From: Faucicola sp902506225
Lineage (GTDB): Bacteria > Pseudomonadota > Gammaproteobacteria > Pseudomonadales > Moraxellaceae
Direction of reading: 5' to 3'
NCBI GenBank assembly: GCA_902506225.1
Contig: LR733345.1
Coordinates: 1,984,001-2,048,000 of the forward strand
DNA length: 64,000 nt
Numbering within the stretch: the first letter of the stretch is position 1; each line of letters opens with the position of its first letter. Below the pieces are notes generated by a model. It was not told the DNA's origin, made no database searches, and saw only the letters and a list, made by a program, of their open reading frames with translations. Made by a program: the position numbers and the translations under genes. Positions 7,622 to 16,910 of the stretch are shown here, piece by piece.

Positions 7622-10504
7622 ATGAGTCAACCGTCTTTTCAATCATTTGCTGATTTATTCCAATCATCAGAATTTATTCATCGTCATGTTGGCATTAGCC
7701 AAGATGAAAAAGAAGCGATGCTAAAAGCTGTCGGCGCTGACAGCATGGCAAGCTTTATTGAACAGACGGTGCCAGCTTCGGTACGTCTTAGCAAAGAGTT
7801 AGATTTACCCTTAAGTATGACTGAGCATGATGCCTTGGCAAAGTTGCGCGGGTTGGCAGATAAAATCAAGGTCAATAAAAGCTATATTGGCTTAGGCTAT
7901 TATCCGACTCGCCTACCTGCAGTCATTCAACGTAATGTGCTTGAAAACCCGGGCTGGTACACGGCTTATACCCCTTATCAAGCGGAGATTGCCCAAGGTC
8001 GCTTAGAGGCATTACTCAACTTCCAACAAGTTTGTATTGACTTATCAGGTCTTGAATTGGCGGGCGCAAGTTTGCTTGACGAAGCCACTGCGGCGGCTGA
8101 AGCGATGGCGATGGCAAAACGCGTGGGTAAAAGTAAATCTAACCAATTTTTTGTTGATAGCCGTATCTATCCTCAAACCTTAGATGTCATCAAAACCCGT
8201 GCCAAATATTTTGGTTGGGAGGTAGTGGTCGGTGATTTTGACGTTGCCAAACAGGGTGATTTCTTTGGCGCGATTTTCCAGTACGTGGGTAGCGAAGGCG
8301 ATGTGGTTGATTTAACTGATATCATCAGTGCCGTCAAAGCCAAAGGCACGCAAACAATCGTTGCCGCTGATGTGATGAGTCTGGTACTTCTTAAATCACC
8401 GGGTAGCATGGGTGCGGATGTGGCACTCGGCAACACCCAGCGCTTTGGCGTGCCGATGGGCTTTGGTGGTCCACACGCGGCATATTTTGCCTTTAAAGAC
8501 AGTGCCAAGCGCTCTGCCCCAGGTCGTATCATTGGCGTATCGGTGGATGCCCAAGGTAAACAAGCCTTGCGTATGGCACTACAAACCCGTGAGCAACATA
8601 TCCGCCGCGAAAAAGCCAACTCAAATATTTGTACATCGCAAGTGCTACTGGCCAATTTGGCAGGGATGTATGCGGTGTATCATGGTCCTGAAGGTGTTAA
8701 ACGTATCGCCACCCGCATTCATGCGTTAGCCAGCGCTTTTGCCCAAGCCATCAAACAAGCTGGCATGTCGATTGTGCATGAGCAGTTTTTTGATACTGTG
8801 CTCATCAATACCGAAGGTCAAACTGAGCAAATCTATCAAAATGCCCTTAATATCGGCTATAACCTGCGCAAAGTAGACGATAACCATATCGCCATTGCCT
8901 TTAATGAAACCAGTGACGCAGCGGATTTTGGTGTACTCACGCAGTTATTCACAGGCGTAGCCGCTCAATTATCTGATGATATCAGCTTGTCTTTGCCAGC
9001 ATCACTGCTACGTACTGACGCGATTTTAACTCATCCTGTGTTTAATCGTTATCACACCGAACATGAAATGCTGCGTTATTTGAAAAAGCTAGAAAACAAA
9101 GACTTGGCGATGAATCATAGTATGATTTCGCTGGGTAGTTGCACCATGAAACTTAACGCCACTAGCGAAATGCTACCGATTACTTGGAATGAATTTGCCA
9201 ATGTGCATCCATTTGCGCCACGCGAACAAGTGGGCGGCTATATTGAAATGATTGAAGGCTTGCAAGAGCAACTCAAAGCCATCACAGGGTTTGACGCTAT
9301 CTCTATGCAGCCAAATTCAGGCGCGTCAGGCGAGTATGCAGGACTATTGGCGATTCGTCGTTATCATGAAAGCTTAGGTCAACCCAACCGTCATATCTGT
9401 CTGATTCCGCGCTCCGCTCACGGCACCAATCCTGCCACAGCACAGATGATGGGGATGGAAGTGGTCGTGGTAGCCACCGATGAGCGTGGTAACGTTGATA
9501 TTGCCGACTTGACCCAAAAAGCGGAAAAATACAGCGACAATCTGGGCGCCTTGATGATTACTTACCCTTCGACGCACGGTGTGTTTGAAGAAGGTATCCG
9601 TGATATCTGTGACTTGATTCATCAACACGGTGGTCAAGTGTATATGGATGGCGCTAACATGAACGCGCAGGTCAGCATGATGCAACCTGCGGATGTCGGT
9701 GCTGACGTCCTACACATGAATTTGCACAAAACTTTCTGTATTCCACACGGCGGCGGCGGTCCTGGTATGGGTCCTATTGGCATGAAATCACATTTGGCGC
9801 CTTTTATTGCCAACCACGTCGTATCTGCAGTACCCAATGCCCAAGATGGCATGAGTGCGGTATCGGCTGCCCCGTTTGGTTCAGCCAGCATCTTGCCTAT
9901 CTCATGGATGTATATCACCATGATGGGTCGTGATGGCTTGGTGCAAGCGACAGAAGCTGCGCTATTAAATGCCAATTACACCGCTATGAAATTAAAAGAC
10001 CATTACCCTGTACTTTATAGTGGTGAAAACGGTCGCGTCGCCCATGAATGTATCATTGACATCCGCCCACTAAAAGCCGAAACAGGTATCACTGAAGTTG
10101 ATATCGCCAAACGCTTAATGGATTATGGTTTTCATGCGCCTACCATGTCTTTCCCTGTCGCAGGTACTTTGATGATTGAGCCCACTGAGTCAGAAAGCAA
10201 AGAAGAGCTAGACCGCTTTATTTCAGCCTTAATTCAAATCAAAGCTGAGGCGATGAAAGTTAAAAACGGCGACTGGCCAGCAGATAACAACCCACTGGTG
10301 AACGCACCACACACCGCGCAAGTGGTGACCGGTGACTGGGATCGTCCATACAGCCGTGAAGAAGCCGCCTATCCACTCGCGTATGTACGCGACAATAAGT
10401 TTTGGCCATCGGTGAGCCGTATCGATGATGTGTATGGCGATAAAAATTTAATCTGTTCTTGCCCCGATATCTCAAGCTATGAGAATGGGGAAATCGCAGA
10501 GTAA
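7622..10504 (+). CDS. gcvP: Glycine dehydrogenase (decarboxylating), P protein
   Basis: GcvP is the PLP enzyme that decarboxylates glycine and loads the aminomethyl group onto lipoyl-GcvH. At 960 aa this is the one-chain (homodimeric) type with N- and C-terminal halves fused. The C-terminal half carries the PLP lysine (Lys703) in HMNLHKTF, followed by the glycine-rich loop CIPHGGGGPGMGP. MNHSMISLGSCTMKLN is another strong family signature. The start has AAAGGA about 8 nt upstream. The gene is separated from gcvH by a nitroreductase gene and ends at a clear terminator. The shared L protein (lpd) is not in the window. Confidence 0.97.
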   Translation: MSQPSFQSFADLFQSSEFIHRHVGISQDEKEAMLKAVGADSMASFIEQTVPASVRLSKELDLPLSMTEHDALAKLRGLADKIKVNKSYIGLGYYPTRLPAVIQRNVLENPGWYTAYTPYQAEIAQGRLEALLNFQQVCIDLSGLELAGASLLDEATAAAEAMAMAKRVGKSKSNQFFVDSRIYPQTLDVIKTRAKYFGWEVVVGDFDVAKQGDFFGAIFQYVGSEGDVVDLTDIISAVKAKGTQTIVAADVMSLVLLKSPGSMGADVALGNTQRFGVPMGFGGPHAAYFAFKDSAKRSAPGRIIGVSVDAQGKQALRMALQTREQHIRREKANSNICTSQVLLANLAGMYAVYHGPEGVKRIATRIHALASAFAQAIKQAGMSIVHEQFFDTVLINTEGQTEQIYQNALNIGYNLRKVDDNHIAIAFNETSDAADFGVLTQLFTGVAAQLSDDISLSLPASLLRTDAILTHPVFNRYHTEHEMLRYLKKLENKDLAMNHSMISLGSCTMKLNATSEMLPITWNEFANVHPFAPREQVGGYIEMIEGLQEQLKAITGFDAISMQPNSGASGEYAGLLAIRRYHESLGQPNRHICLIPRSAHGTNPATAQMMGMEVVVVATDERGNVDIADLTQKAEKYSDNLGALMITYPSTHGVFEEGIRDICDLIHQHGGQVYMDGANMNAQVSMMQPADVGADVLHMNLHKTFCIPHGGGGPGMGPIGMKSHLAPFIANHVVSAVPNAQDGMSAVSAAPFGSASILPISWMYITMMGRDGLVQATEAALLNANYTAMKLKDHYPVLYSGENGRVAHECIIDIRPLKAETGITEVDIAKRLMDYGFHAPTMSFPVAGTLMIEPTESESKEELDRFISALIQIKAEAMKVKNGDWPADNNPLVNAPHTAQVVTGDWDRPYSREEAAYPLAYVRDNKFWPSVSRIDDVYGDKNLICSCPDISSYENGEIAE

Positions 10505-10534
10505 ACCTCAATCAACACTCACCGTATTTTTTAC

Positions 10535-10565
10535 AAAAGCCATGCAAAAATGTATGGCTTTTTGC
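10535..10565 (+). terminator. Rho-independent terminator after gcvP
   Basis: A 12-bp stem with one G-U pair (10535-10546 with 10551-10562) and a 4-nt A loop runs directly into T's. Confidence 0.85.
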
Positions 10566-10673
10566 TATAAAGCCAATTGCGAGTCAAAAAAATTCTGCTA
10601 TGATGCAGGGGACTCAAAAAAATTGTAATCACTACGCGTTATTTTACACCCATCATAAGTCAAGGATGACGTT

Positions 10674-12065
10674 ATGTTTAGTACCATTGCGATTATTATT
10701 TCGCTCTTTCTATTAATGTATTTTGCCTATCGCGGCTATTCTGTATTAATATTAGCGCCTTTGATGGCAACCCTAGCGGTGGCGCTGTCAGGCGATATTC
10801 TAAGCGCACTGCCTATCTATACCACCGTTTTTATGAAAGCGTTGAGTGGCTTTTTATTGAAGTTTTTTCCCATATTTTTGCTAGGGGCGGTGTTTGGTCA
10901 GCTCATGGCAGATTCTGGGGCTGCCACAGCGATTGCCAGAACGGTGGTTAGTAAATTAGGCGCGAATAAAGCCATACTGGCTGTGGTTTTGGTCTGTGCG
11001 ATTTTAACCTATGGCGGTGTGTCGCTGTTTGTGGTGGCTTTTGCCATTTATCCGATTGCTAAAGATTTGTTCAAGTCAGCAGGGGTGCCAAAAAGGCTCA
11101 TTCCAGGGGCGATTGCGTTAGGGTCATTTACCTTTACCATGACGGCGTTACCCGGGACACCTGCCATCCAAAACGCCATTCCCATTCCCTATTACGGTAC
11201 CAATGCCTTTGCCGCACCCATACTGGGTATTATTGGTTCGCTCGTGATGTTTGGCTTGGGCATGTTGTGGCTGCAACGACGCGCCCATAGCGCTAAAACG
11301 GCTGGCGAGGGATATGGTATTCATGAAGATGATGAGGTGCATGCTGATAACCTAGACCCCCATCATACCTCTTTTATGGTGGCGATGATTCCTTTGGTAT
11401 TGGTCATCGGCATCAATGCCTTGTTAACGTACGCGGTTTTTCCGAGTATGGATTTCTCTGCACTGCAAGCGCAGTTTAAAGACTTGGATATCAAGGGCGC
11501 TTTGGGACTTTGGTCAATCATTATCGCTTTAGTCACCGCGATTATTGCTTTGATTGTGCTGCGCTTGGGCAAATGGACGAACTTGCAACACAGTCTTAAT
11601 AAAGGCACTTATAGCTCTATGTTGCCTATTTTTAATACAGGCTCAGAAGTCGGTTATGGTGCGGTGATTGCGACATTGGCAGGTTTTGCGGTGTTACGAG
11701 ATAGCGTGTTAAATCTATCACCCAGCAACCCATTAATCTCAGAAGCCGTGGCTATGACCACCTTAGCGGGTATTACCGGTTCTTCTTCTGGCGGCTTGAG
11801 TATCGCGCTGCCCATTTTAGGTAAAGAATATTTGGCACAGGCAGTGGCGCATGGGATAAATCCTGAGTTATTGCATCGGGTCGCAGTAATGGCAGCAGGT
11901 GGCTTAGACACGCTACCACATAGTGGTGCGGTGATTACGTTATTTGCCATTTGCCATTTGACCCACAAGCAATCTTATAAAGATGTCGCCATGGTGACGA
12001 TGGCAATTCCCCTCATTGCGGTGACGGTGGTGATTGTTTTAGGTACCATGTTGGGTTCTTTTTAA
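10674..12065 (+). CDS. GntP-family permease
   Basis: A 463-aa polytopic membrane protein with about 12 hydrophobic segments, the size of the gluconate/H+ symporter (GntP) family. This family imports gluconate, hydroxy acids or related organic acids by proton symport. Typical features are the N-terminal YRGYSVLILAPL, the AILTYGGVSLFVVAFAIYPIA stretch, TALPGTPAIQNAIP, and the C-terminal GLDTLPHSGAVITL. A soluble loop with several His residues separates the halves (about residues 215-230). The start follows AAGGATG. No metabolic enzyme gene adjoins it, so the substrate is open. Some close relatives are annotated as hydroxybutyrate or glycerate carriers. Confidence 0.85.
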   Translation: MFSTIAIIISLFLLMYFAYRGYSVLILAPLMATLAVALSGDILSALPIYTTVFMKALSGFLLKFFPIFLLGAVFGQLMADSGAATAIARTVVSKLGANKAILAVVLVCAILTYGGVSLFVVAFAIYPIAKDLFKSAGVPKRLIPGAIALGSFTFTMTALPGTPAIQNAIPIPYYGTNAFAAPILGIIGSLVMFGLGMLWLQRRAHSAKTAGEGYGIHEDDEVHADNLDPHHTSFMVAMIPLVLVIGINALLTYAVFPSMDFSALQAQFKDLDIKGALGLWSIIIALVTAIIALIVLRLGKWTNLQHSLNKGTYSSMLPIFNTGSEVGYGAVIATLAGFAVLRDSVLNLSPSNPLISEAVAMTTLAGITGSSSGGLSIALPILGKEYLAQAVAHGINPELLHRVAVMAAGGLDTLPHSGAVITLFAICHLTHKQSYKDVAMVTMAIPLIAVTVVIVLGTMLGSF

Positions 12066-12090
12066 CCTGTTTATTTTTAACCTGTTTATT
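12061..12090. repeat. Perfect 15-bp tandem duplication
   Basis: Two exact adjacent copies of TTTAACCTGTTTATT lie at 12061-12075 and 12076-12090. The first copy overlaps the stop codon of the GntP-type gene. Confidence 0.9.
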
Positions 12091-12109
12091 TTTTAAGCCA
12101 TTTAGTAGT

Positions 12110-12140
12110 AAAAAATCCCACTCAGCGGTAGGATTTTTTA
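12110..12140. terminator. Bidirectional terminator between the permease and rnd
   Basis: A 9-bp stem (12110-12118 with 12131-12139) with A's on one arm and T's on the other lies between convergent genes. It touches the 3' end of rnd. Confidence 0.8.
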
Positions 12141-12141
12141 T

Positions 12142-13353
12142 TTATTCAGCGGTTGTTTCATGGTCAATAGATGGCGGGTTATTGGCAATCACCGTATCTA
12201 AAATGGGTAAAATCTCTGCCATAATCCACGCCTTGCGCCACCCACTCAGCCAAGGGCTTAATGCCGGTTTTTCTGCTGCGACAGCATAAGCATACAGCTC
12301 TGACAGCCATTTTTTTCGCATCAATACTGTCTCATCAATTGACAGGGTTTGCCCATGCTGTTTGATGGCTCTTTCCAATTGTTTTTGTACATCGCTAGAC
12401 AGACTGCGATATGGTAAAGGCAATAGACTTGGATAGGCTGCGTCATCTTCTTTTCGCACCTTATCAATCAGCGTCAAAATCTCTTGCCCATACATGCGAA
12501 TCACATTGGGCTTGATACTGGTAAAACCTAGCTGCTTCATACTAAAAGGCGGTTTTTCGATGATTTCACGGAGCGCCTGCGGGCGCAGGATAAAAGTGCG
12601 TGGTCTATTGATTGATTTGGCAAGTTGTTCGCGCCATTCGCAAAGAGTTTGCAGCATGGCGAGTTGCTCGCGATTATCGCGGTAATCAGCGACACTCAAG
12701 TACAAAGCGTTATCAGGCGTGCTAAAGTTAGCAAAAATTTCTTGGGTATAGCTTTGACAGTCTTCAACCGCATATTGCCATAAACCTTGCTCGGTCAACT
12801 GCGTTTTGATGACCGCAAACATCGGCAATAAATAACGCACATCGTCTACCGCATAGCTTTCTTGCTCAGGCGTTAATGGGCGCTGCAACCAATCTGATTG
12901 GCTTTCACCTTTATCCACATGCACAGCAATGGTTTCTTGCAGCGATTTTTGATAGCCAAGCGAATTTTCACCGGTCAAAAAACCTAAACCAATTTGGGTA
13001 TCAAACACATTGCGCAGCGCAGGCAAGTTGGAGAGTAAATAATAAATTCCCAAATCTTCGCCACACGCATGTAACACCACGGTGGGTATATCCGCTAACA
13101 CTTCCCAAAACTCTTCTAAATACAGCTTGGGCGCGTCAATCAAATAAATCGCTTTGCCTGTATTGATTTGAATCAGCGCAAGAATGGGGAAAAAAGTGTC
13201 GCGCTTGATAAACTCAGTGTCTAACGCAATGGTATCGACTTGTTCTAGGTCATCGAGCAGGGCAAAAAGCGCATCCTGAGTTTTCACCCAATGGATTGGC
13301 AAGTCATGAAGTTGTTGTAATTGGGCTGGGCTTAACGGATTTTGGATGAGCAT
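12142..13353 (-). CDS. rnd: Ribonuclease D
   Basis: RNase D is a 3'-5' exoribonuclease that trims tRNA precursors and other small RNAs. The 403-aa protein contains the DEDD exonuclease signature: DTEF (Asp45 and Glu47), a central HACGEDLGI segment with the second-motif Asp, and the motif-III region YAVDDVRYLLP with Tyr and Asp (the DEDDy subtype). A C-terminal HRDC-like helical region follows (around NRPRTFILRPQALREI). The protein is slightly longer than E. coli Rnd (about 375 aa). It is transcribed away from recR, with an 82-bp gap to it. Confidence 0.93.
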   Translation of the reverse strand: MLIQNPLSPAQLQQLHDLPIHWVKTQDALFALLDDLEQVDTIALDTEFIKRDTFFPILALIQINTGKAIYLIDAPKLYLEEFWEVLADIPTVVLHACGEDLGIYYLLSNLPALRNVFDTQIGLGFLTGENSLGYQKSLQETIAVHVDKGESQSDWLQRPLTPEQESYAVDDVRYLLPMFAVIKTQLTEQGLWQYAVEDCQSYTQEIFANFSTPDNALYLSVADYRDNREQLAMLQTLCEWREQLAKSINRPRTFILRPQALREIIEKPPFSMKQLGFTSIKPNVIRMYGQEILTLIDKVRKEDDAAYPSLLPLPYRSLSSDVQKQLERAIKQHGQTLSIDETVLMRKKWLSELYAYAVAAEKPALSPWLSGWRKAWIMAEILPILDTVIANNPPSIDHETTAE

Positions 13354-13435
13354 AACTTGGGTCTTGTGGACGGATAATTTAAGCGTATTTTATGATGAAT
13401 CTAGGATTTTGTCTTGTCAAACTGATGAAAAGATT

Positions 13436-14044
13436 TTATAAGCGTCCACGATTTTGCAGGGCTTGACCCAGTGTCATGCTATCTAAATACTCAAGCTCAC
13501 CGCCCATCGGAATCCCTTGGGCAATCCGGCTGATATGAGTGACGTAAGGCTTGACCGCTTCACTGATAAAATGCGCGGTGGTTTGCCCTTCTACCGTGGT
13601 ACTGGTTGCCAAGATGATTTCTTCTACGGGGGTTTGCGCGGCTTGGTGTCGCTTTAATAGCCCAATCAGCTGATTGATGCCGAGCTGCTCCACACCAATA
13701 CCATCAATGGGTGATAAATGCCCGCCAAGCACAAAGTATTTACCGTTAAACCCAGCGGTTTGCTCGATTGCCATCATGTCTGCTGCCGTCTCTACGATAC
13801 AAAGCACGCGCTCATTGCGGCGCGGATCGCTACATACAGGGCAAATATCCTCATCTGATAAACCACGGCATACTTGGCATTGCTTGATATCATGCATCGC
13901 CACAATCAAGGCTTCGCCCAGCGCTTGACCCTGCGGGCGTTTATAGCTAAGCAAGTGCAATGCCATGCGTTGGGCAGATTTGGGTCCGACCCCGGGCAGC
14001 ACTTTGAGTTGTTTTACAAGTTCATCAAATTTTGGCGTTAGCAT
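13436..14044 (-). CDS. recR: Recombination mediator protein RecR
   Basis: RecR works with RecO and RecF to load RecA on gapped, SSB-coated DNA. The 202-aa protein has the N-terminal helix-hairpin-helix (LPGVGPKSAQR, residues 16-26), a C4 zinc finger (Cys56, Cys59, Cys68, Cys71) and the Toprim domain (from about residue 80), ending with PMGGELEYLDSMTLGQAL. I take MLTPKFDELV as the start. The frame extends 16 codons upstream, but that extension lies inside a terminator hairpin. ybaB is upstream on the same strand, the usual partner, but a strong terminator separates the two here. Confidence 0.95.
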   Translation of the reverse strand: MLTPKFDELVKQLKVLPGVGPKSAQRMALHLLSYKRPQGQALGEALIVAMHDIKQCQVCRGLSDEDICPVCSDPRRNERVLCIVETAADMMAIEQTAGFNGKYFVLGGHLSPIDGIGVEQLGINQLIGLLKRHQAAQTPVEEIILATSTTVEGQTTAHFISEAVKPYVTHISRIAQGIPMGGELEYLDSMTLGQALQNRGRL

Positions 14045-14074
14045 AGGCGCATTCTTATAAACATGATAAAAAAT

Positions 14075-14105
14075 AAAAAAGCTGACAGTCAATTATCAGC
14101 TTTTT
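14075..14105 (-). terminator. Terminator between ybaB and recR
   Basis: A 10-bp stem (14076-14085 with 14096-14105) with a 10-nt loop is followed on the minus strand by a long U-rich run. It sits 31 bp upstream of the recR start, so ybaB read-through into recR should be limited. Confidence 0.85.
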
Positions 14106-14190
14106 ATGGGGGTTTGCCTGCCTAATCGCAAGGCAATTTTCCACTATTTTATAGCGCTACTTTATAGCCTTATGGATAGCCCTAGTGGGT

Positions 14191-14520
14191 TTAAAATAAA
14201 CCATTCATGCCTGGTGGCAACCCCATGCCGTTGGTGGCACTCGCCATTTCAGTCTCATGTAGTTCATCGGCCTGACGCACGGCATCATTGATAGCAGCCG
14301 CAATCAAATCTTCAATCATATCAGGGTCGTCTTGCAGTAGGCTTGGATCGATTGACAAACGTTTGACCACATGGCGACCATTCATGGTGACTTTCACCAA
14401 GCCACTACCCGCTTCGGCATGCACTTCTTTTTCTGCCAGTTTTTTCTTGGCGTTTTCAACGTTTTTTTCCACTTGCTTTTGCATCATTTGCGCTTGTTGC
14501 ATGAGAGCTTGTAAGTTCAT
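14191..14520 (-). CDS. ybaB: YbaB/EbfC nucleoid-associated protein
   Basis: A small DNA-binding protein of the YbaB/EbfC family, normally coded between dnaX and recR. The 109-aa product has the N-terminal helix LQALMQQAQMMQKQ, a charged helix (ENAKKKLAEKE), then the core GSGLVKVTMNGRHVVKRLSIDPSLL, and ends in a flexible GMGLPPGMNGLF tail. It forms dimers in known family members. Here dnaX is not adjacent; a sirtuin gene is divergent instead. A terminator follows it before recR. Confidence 0.93.
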   Translation of the reverse strand: MNLQALMQQAQMMQKQVEKNVENAKKKLAEKEVHAEAGSGLVKVTMNGRHVVKRLSIDPSLLQDDPDMIEDLIAAAINDAVRQADELHETEMASATNGMGLPPGMNGLF

Positions 14521-14616
14521 GAATTTTCCTATTTGTTTCTAATGTTGGTGGTTCATTGTAGCGAATTTGACCGCAAACTGTCTATTGCTAATCGTTAGCC
14601 CAAATTTTTAACATAC

Positions 14617-14644
14617 AACTGCTAACCTAAAACTGCTAATCTAA
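14617..14644. repeat. 14-bp tandem duplication (one mismatch)
   Basis: AACTGCTAACCTAA (14617-14630) is followed directly by AACTGCTAATCTAA (14631-14644). The repeat lies in the divergent ybaB/sirtuin promoter region. Confidence 0.8.
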
Positions 14645-14707
14645 AATCACTCACATAAAAATGCTAAGATAACCTCACTACCATCAACCCATTAACCGCA
14701 AAAAACT

Positions 14708-15478
14708 ATGACTATGATAACAAATACACCCGCATCGCTAGAGGTCGCTCTCTATAAAGCCGCTGATGTTATTAGATACGCCCAAAATATTGCCATTCTG
14801 ACAGGGGCAGGCGTCTCGGCTGAAAGTGGCATTTCGACTTTTCGGGATAAACTTACCGGACTGTGGCAACAATACCAAGCCGAATATTTGGTCAGCATTC
14901 AAGCATTTGAAAATGAGCCTGAACTGGTATGGCAATGGCACCAATGGTGGCGTGGACAAATCGCCGATAAACAGCCCAATCCTGCCCATTTTGCCTTAGG
15001 TAAATGGCAAACATTGGCAAAGCAGCAAGGCAAAACTTGGACGCTGTTTAGTCAAAATGTCGACAATCTGCATGAGCAAGGCGGTGCCACGGTGGCAAAA
15101 CTGCATGGCGATTTAGCCAAAAATCGCTGCCATGATTGCGGCAAGCCGTATGACAAAGCCATTGCTGTCACAGACACTGAGTTAAAGCATTGTGAATGCG
15201 GCGGTTTGATTCGCCCGGATATTGTGTGGTTCGGCGAGATGTTGCCACAGGAGGCTTGGCAAACGGCAGAAACGGCAGCGCTCAATTGTGACGTATTGGT
15301 GAGTATCGGCACATCAAGCGTGGTTTATCCTGCGGCGGGCTTGATTGATTTGGCAAAACAACAGGGCGCAACCGTCATCGAGATTAATCCCAATCCAACA
15401 CAGACACCCGAAGTTGATATCGTACTACAAGGCAAAGCGGGGAAAATATTGCCGTTGTTGGTCAATGCGCTGAAATAA
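14708..15478 (+). CDS. Sir2-family NAD-dependent protein deacylase
   Basis: Sirtuins remove acyl groups from protein lysines using NAD. The 256-aa protein has the Rossmann signature GAGVSAESGI (residues 33-42), QNVD (116-119), the catalytic His133 in KLHGD, and four Cys of the zinc ribbon (141, 144, 162, 164). Length and zinc spacing match the bacterial CobB/SIRT5-like class. In CobB and SIRT5 a Tyr-x-x-Arg pair binds succinyl or malonyl groups; by alignment with neighbouring motifs the equivalent positions here are His78 and Trp81, so a negatively charged acyl group may not be the substrate. That alignment was done by eye. The start could be this ATG or the one two codons later. It converges on metZ. 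Confidence 0.9.
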   Translation: MTMITNTPASLEVALYKAADVIRYAQNIAILTGAGVSAESGISTFRDKLTGLWQQYQAEYLVSIQAFENEPELVWQWHQWWRGQIADKQPNPAHFALGKWQTLAKQQGKTWTLFSQNVDNLHEQGGATVAKLHGDLAKNRCHDCGKPYDKAIAVTDTELKHCECGGLIRPDIVWFGEMLPQEAWQTAETAALNCDVLVSIGTSSVVYPAAGLIDLAKQQGATVIEINPNPTQTPEVDIVLQGKAGKILPLLVNALK

Positions 15479-15517
15479 AAAACCTAGATAAAAAAGCACA
15501 ATAAAACAGTGACATAA

Positions 15518-15547
15518 AAAAGCCAGTAAATTTTGCTACTGGCTTTT
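15518..15547. terminator. Bidirectional terminator between sirtuin and metZ
   Basis: A perfect 11-bp stem (15518-15528 with 15537-15547) and an 8-nt loop lie between convergent genes, with an A-rich left flank and a T-rich right arm. Confidence 0.88.
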
Positions 15548-15577
15548 GGGTTCTGGCTAATGGGTTTTGGTTTTCTG

Positions 15578-16819
15578 TTAAGCGAGTGTATCCAAACCGC
15601 GTTTTAAATCAGCGATAATATCATCGACATCTTCAAGCCCCACCGAGAAGCGAATTAAGCCTTCGTTCACGCCTGCCTCGATTCTTGCTTCAGGTGTCAT
15701 GCGAAAATGGGTCGTCGTCGCAGGATGGGTAATGGTGCTTTTGGCATCGCCTAGGTTATTGGTGATTGAAATCATGTTGGTACTATCGATAACATGCCAG
15801 GCTGCTGCTTGGTCAGCCACCTCAAAGCCAATAATGGCGCCAAACGCACCGCCTTGCACATTTTTGAGTGCGGTGTGTTGGCGTTTGGCGATGTCATGGG
15901 ATGGGTGATCGGGCAACCCTGAAAAATGCACTTTGCTGACTTTTGGGTGATTGTGCAAAAATTTAGCGATCTGATTGGCATTTTCGCAGTGGGCTTTCAT
16001 ACGCAGTGACAAGGTTTCTAGACCCTTTAGCAACACCCACGCATTAAAGGGTGATAGACTAATCCCGCCGGTACGCACCACCCCAAAGGCTTTTTCCATT
16101 AAGTCATCGTTGCCGACCAATGCACCGCCTAGCACCCGACCTTGACCGTCAATATATTTACTGGCGGAATGTAATACCACATCCGCCCCCAACATTAAAG
16201 GTTTTTGAATGGCTGGGGTTGCAAAGCAGTTATCGACGATTAATAGCGCATCGTGATCATGCGCGAGCCTTGATAAAAAGCGTAAATCGGCAATTTGCGC
16301 CAAAGGATTGGAAGGGCTTTCGCAGTACAGCACCTTGGTATTTGGTTGCATCGCGTTTTGCCAAGCCTCATTGTCAAAGCAATCGACATAACTCACCTCA
16401 ACGCCAAATGCTTTAAAGTAGGTATCAAACAGGGCGACGGATGAGCCAAATAATTGCTTGGCTGCTAGCAGATGGTCACCTGCTTGAAGGTACGCCAAAC
16501 ACATGGTCAAAATCGCGCCCATGCCTGATGCGGTTGCCACGCAGCGCTCGCCTTCCTCTAAAGCTGCCAATCTGCGCTCAAAAGCGCGCACCGTCGGATT
16601 GGTATGCCGCGAGTAGACATTGCCTTTTTTATTGCCATTAAAATGGTCAGCAGCTTCTTGGGCATTTTTATATACGTAAGAGCTGGTGGTAAAAATCGCT
16701 TCGTTATGTTCGCCTTCATCGGTACGGTGGTAACCGCCACGCACGGCGATGGTTTGGTCGGCATAGTCTAGGCTTAAATCAAGTGCATCACTTTGCCAGT
16801 TGGGGTCTAATTGGGTCAT
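15578..16819 (-). CDS. metZ: O-succinylhomoserine sulfhydrylase
   Basis: This PLP enzyme of the Cys/Met metabolism family makes homocysteine from O-succinylhomoserine and sulfide. The 413-aa product has the N-terminal RGGYHRTDEGEHNEAIFTTSSYVY, typical of MetZ, then YSRHTNPTVRAFERRLAALE, the SGMGA PLP phosphate loop, and the Schiff-base lysine in HSASKYIDGQGR. The C-terminus (ITHPATTTHFRMTPEARIEAGV) closes the active site and is shared by all family members, so cystathionine gamma-synthase is the main alternative. The N-terminal signature favours MetZ. I chose ATG 16819; an in-frame ATG eight codons upstream has no ribosome-binding site. Confidence 0.9.
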   Translation of the reverse strand: MTQLDPNWQSDALDLSLDYADQTIAVRGGYHRTDEGEHNEAIFTTSSYVYKNAQEAADHFNGNKKGNVYSRHTNPTVRAFERRLAALEEGERCVATASGMGAILTMCLAYLQAGDHLLAAKQLFGSSVALFDTYFKAFGVEVSYVDCFDNEAWQNAMQPNTKVLYCESPSNPLAQIADLRFLSRLAHDHDALLIVDNCFATPAIQKPLMLGADVVLHSASKYIDGQGRVLGGALVGNDDLMEKAFGVVRTGGISLSPFNAWVLLKGLETLSLRMKAHCENANQIAKFLHNHPKVSKVHFSGLPDHPSHDIAKRQHTALKNVQGGAFGAIIGFEVADQAAAWHVIDSTNMISITNNLGDAKSTITHPATTTHFRMTPEARIEAGVNEGLIRFSVGLEDVDDIIADLKRGLDTLA

Positions 16820-16910
16820 AATGTTACATCTTTTGTGCATCAAATAAATTATGATAGCATAAGTTGGATTTGACGGTGGCTTTCAAGTCAGTATTTTATG
16901 CAAAAACGCC

